Positions 7,486 to 9,164 of a stretch of 9,164 nt of DNA are shown here, in pieces. This DNA comes from Candidatus Scybalomonas excrementavium (GTDB taxonomy: Bacteria; Bacillota; Clostridia; Lachnospirales; Lachnospiraceae). The DNA is taken from positions 1 to 9,164 of the forward strand of contig JADIML010000135.1 in NCBI GenBank assembly GCA_017694765.1. The letters run 5' to 3'. The number at the start of each line of letters is the position of its first letter. Positions within the stretch are counted from its first letter, which is position 1. Below the pieces are notes generated by a model, which worked only from the letters and a program-made list of their open reading frames with translations, ran no database searches and had not been told where the DNA came from. Position numbers and translations under genes: made by a program.

Positions 7486-7515
7486 ATTATACAATATCGT
7501 TTCTTTGCATGACAA
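7486..7515 (-). promoter_or_regulatory. Housekeeping promoter of the activator gene
   Basis: On the minus strand, TTGTCA (7515-7510) and TATAAT (7491-7486) are 18 bp apart. That is five of six matches to the -35 box and all six to the -10 box of the main vegetative sigma factor. Transcription would start near 7479, about 54 nt before the ATG at 7425. The activator is therefore probably made constitutively and controlled by phosphorylation rather than by sigma-54. No GG-N10-GC element was seen upstream of it. Confidence 0.65.
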
Positions 7516-7556
7516 GAAGTTGTACGGTTTATTCATTTCCTTTTTTTGGATTTTCA

Positions 7557-7585
7557 TAGACTTTTCATATTGTATTTGTTATACT
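7557..7585 (+). promoter_or_regulatory. Housekeeping promoter of rpoN
   Basis: TAGACT (7557-7562) and TATACT (7580-7585) are 17 bp apart, four of six and five of six matches to the vegetative -35 and -10 boxes. Transcription would start near 7592, about 60 nt before the ATG. It points away from the activator promoter, with about 40 bp between the two -35 boxes. A 10-bp palindrome overlaps the predicted start. Confidence 0.5.
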
Positions 7586-7589
7586 TTAC

Positions 7590-7599
7590 TACTATAGTA
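7590..7599. repeat. Perfect 10-bp palindrome at the rpoN transcription start
   Basis: TACTATAGTA is its own reverse complement and lies directly after the rpoN -10 box, over the predicted start site. A second short dyad, GTAA-TG-TTAC, overlaps it at 7597-7606. It may be an operator that limits rpoN transcription, or chance in AT-rich DNA. Confidence 0.3.
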
Positions 7600-7652
7600 A
7601 TGTTACCAAATACAGTATGTACAAGAAAGATAAAGGATTAAGGTAGAATCAA

Positions 7653-9029
7653 ATGAAACTTAGTTATCGAAATAACTTGGAACAAAAACAAGTATTATCT
7701 CAGACACAAATTCAATCTCTAAATATTTTATCTATGGATAATGTAGAACTCAATGATTTGCTTCAAACAGAATATCTAGAAAACCCTATGCTTGAATATA
7801 AAGGAAATAGCCAAAATTATTTGGAATCGATTGAATTTTCTCACTGGTACGATAACCAACAAGAAGAACAACGAGAACTGAATTCTGTGGAACAGAATAA
7901 GCCATACAAACAAACTGCTCATAACGAACTTCTCGTGTACACTGAAAATCCATTAGAAACTTATATATTAAATCAATTAAACGAGAAAAACTTCACAAAA
8001 AAACAATGGCATATGCTTCCTTTTATGATATCTTGCCTTGATCATAATGGCTATTTTAAACTATCTTTCAAAGAAGTTGCTCATCTTACAAATGGAACTA
8101 TTTCTGATGCTACTTATTGCTTCAATCAACTAAGACAAGTTGAACCATCTGGTATTTTTTCCAGCGGACTCAAAGATTGTTTATTATGGCAATTAAAAGA
8201 AAATGGAGAGCTTGATGACATTATGAGAAACATATTAGAAGAACACTTAGAAGATATTGCTGAAGGAAAATTAAGCAATATTTCTAGAAATATGAATTTG
8301 TCAACAAGTCAAGTTCGTCAATATATTGCAAGAATTGCTAAGTTAAATCCAAGACCTCTGGCTGGTTTTCATTTTGGAATCACAGAATTCATTGTTCCAG
8401 ATATTATTTTTACATACAAAGACAACCAATGGGAAATTTCACTGAATGATACTTGGATTGGAGACTATCATTTTAATGACTATTATATAAAAATGATGAA
8501 ACAAGCCAATGATAAACAGTTATATACATATTTTGAACAAAAATTAGAACGTGTACGATTTTTAATGAACAGTATTGAGCAACGAAGAACTACTATGTTA
8601 CAGATTGCACAGGCCATTTTAGAATGGCAAAAGAAATTTTTTGAAGGAACAGCACCAATAAAACCAATGACAATGGTTGATATTGCAAACCACATTCATA
8701 TGCATCCATCAACAATTAGCCGTGGTATTAAAGGAAAATATCTACAACATCCAACTGGAACTGTTCTAATCAAATCCCTTTTTTCGGCTCCTATTTCTTC
8801 GAAAAGTTCAAATCATGCTCATACCAGTACAGAAAATATAACTCAAAATCAAGTCAAAAAAATACTAAAAGAAATCATTGCTACTGAAAATAAAATAAAA
8901 CCTTATAGTGATCAAAAATTATCAACTTTACTTGCTGAACGCAACATCTCAATTTCACGTCGAACCGTTGCAAAATATAGAGAAGAGCTAGGAATACGTG
9001 GAACTTTTGAACGTAAAATAGATGGATGA
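7653..9029 (+). CDS. rpoN: RNA polymerase sigma-54 factor (RpoN/SigL)
   Basis: This is the alternative sigma factor that recognises -24/-12 promoters and needs an AAA+ activator to open DNA. It is 458 residues, within the usual range (about 430-480). Region I (residues 1-49) is glutamine- and leucine-rich and ends in EYLENPMLEY, as in the family. The core-binding domain follows. The HTH (about 339-370) contains MVDIANHIHMHPSTISRGI, and the C-terminal RpoN box SRRTVAKYRE (435-444) differs from the ARRTVAKYRE signature in one residue; it contacts the -24 element. The start is ATG at 7653; an in-frame TAG at 7644-7646 rules out a longer protein. The ribosome binding site is a modest AAGGT 8 nt upstream. 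The gene diverges from the activator gene and ends before a strong hairpin. It is intact and should serve the -24/-12 promoter at 4481-4496, and perhaps others elsewhere in the genome. Confidence 0.97.
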   Translation: MKLSYRNNLEQKQVLSQTQIQSLNILSMDNVELNDLLQTEYLENPMLEYKGNSQNYLESIEFSHWYDNQQEEQRELNSVEQNKPYKQTAHNELLVYTENPLETYILNQLNEKNFTKKQWHMLPFMISCLDHNGYFKLSFKEVAHLTNGTISDATYCFNQLRQVEPSGIFSSGLKDCLLWQLKENGELDDIMRNILEEHLEDIAEGKLSNISRNMNLSTSQVRQYIARIAKLNPRPLAGFHFGITEFIVPDIIFTYKDNQWEISLNDTWIGDYHFNDYYIKMMKQANDKQLYTYFEQKLERVRFLMNSIEQRRTTMLQIAQAILEWQKKFFEGTAPIKPMTMVDIANHIHMHPSTISRGIKGKYLQHPTGTVLIKSLFSAPISSKSSNHAHTSTENITQNQVKKILKEIIATENKIKPYSDQKLSTLLAERNISISRRTVAKYREELGIRGTFERKIDG

Positions 9030-9080
9030 AATGAACACTTTAAACCAATATTTACTTGATAAACACAATCAAATGTAGAC

Positions 9081-9126
9081 GAAAGAGTCCCCCTGTCTTT
9101 TGTAATCAAGACAGGGAGACTCTTTC
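9081..9126 (+). terminator. Long hairpin terminator after rpoN
   Basis: The arms GAAAGAGTCCCCCTGTCTT and AAGACAGGGAGACTCTTTC pair over 19 bp with one C-A mismatch around an 8-nt loop. The hairpin starts 51 bp after the rpoN stop. The 3' arm ends in CTCTTTC and runs on into ATTTAT, so the U-tract is interrupted but adequate. The A-rich left flank means it could also stop leftward transcripts from a gene beyond the window. Nothing further is seen from 9127 to the right edge except AT-rich sequence. Confidence 0.8.
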
Positions 9127-9164
9127 ATTTATAGTATATTTTCATATTATTTTCTATTTAATTC

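Noticed and set aside
7426..7652. Sigma-54 promoter in the divergent intergenic region
   Set aside because: No GG-N10-GC element was found on either strand; both genes have better matches to vegetative promoters.
8483..8695. 70-codon minus-strand frame inside rpoN
   Set aside because: It is antisense to the core and HTH region of RpoN and is cysteine- and isoleucine-rich without any family signal.
8912..9109. 65-codon minus-strand frame across the rpoN end and terminator
   Set aside because: It begins inside the terminator hairpin and is antisense to the RpoN box.

Overview
The window comes from a low-GC (roughly one third G+C) Gram-positive bacterium. AGGAGG-type ribosome binding sites, a short SigL-like sigma-54 and PTS operons under a LevR-type activator all fit the Bacillota, most likely a gut-type Clostridia member such as a Lachnospiraceae relative. 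The genus is not identifiable from the sequence alone.

Layout: positions 1-4413 hold a leftward operon. In transcription order it encodes a KDPG/KDPGal-type aldolase, PTS EIIA, EIIB and EIIC of the galactitol family, and an IlvD/Edd-family dehydratase that runs off the left edge. A near-perfect sigma-54 promoter (TGGCAT-N5-TTGCT, 4481-4496) lies just ahead of the aldolase. Next, also leftward, is a 971-residue PTS-controlled sigma-54 activator (4510-7425). A 227-bp divergent intergenic region with two face-to-face housekeeping promoters follows. On the right is rpoN, rightward (7653-9029), closed by a long hairpin terminator (9081-9126).

How it works together (inference): the PTS imports and phosphorylates a sugar acid, most plausibly an aldonate. 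The IlvD/Edd enzyme dehydrates the 6-phosphoaldonate to a 2-keto-3-deoxy-6-phosphoaldonate, and the aldolase splits that to pyruvate and glyceraldehyde-3-phosphate. The activator carries PTS-like domains that would sense the phosphorylation state of the transporter, and it drives the operon through the RpoN encoded next door. Sigma factor, activator, promoter, transporter and catabolic enzymes thus sit in one 9-kb block.

The most interesting points are four. The activator has a hybrid architecture, LevR-like in front with a mannitol/fructose-type EIIA replacing the usual second PRD. Its N-terminus holds two tandem helix-turn-helix segments that resemble the RpoN-box region of the adjacent sigma-54. 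The aldolase carries active-site residues closer to the galactonate (DgoA) type than to Eda. The implied phosphorylate-first aldonate route uses an IlvD-like, not an Edd-like, dehydratase.
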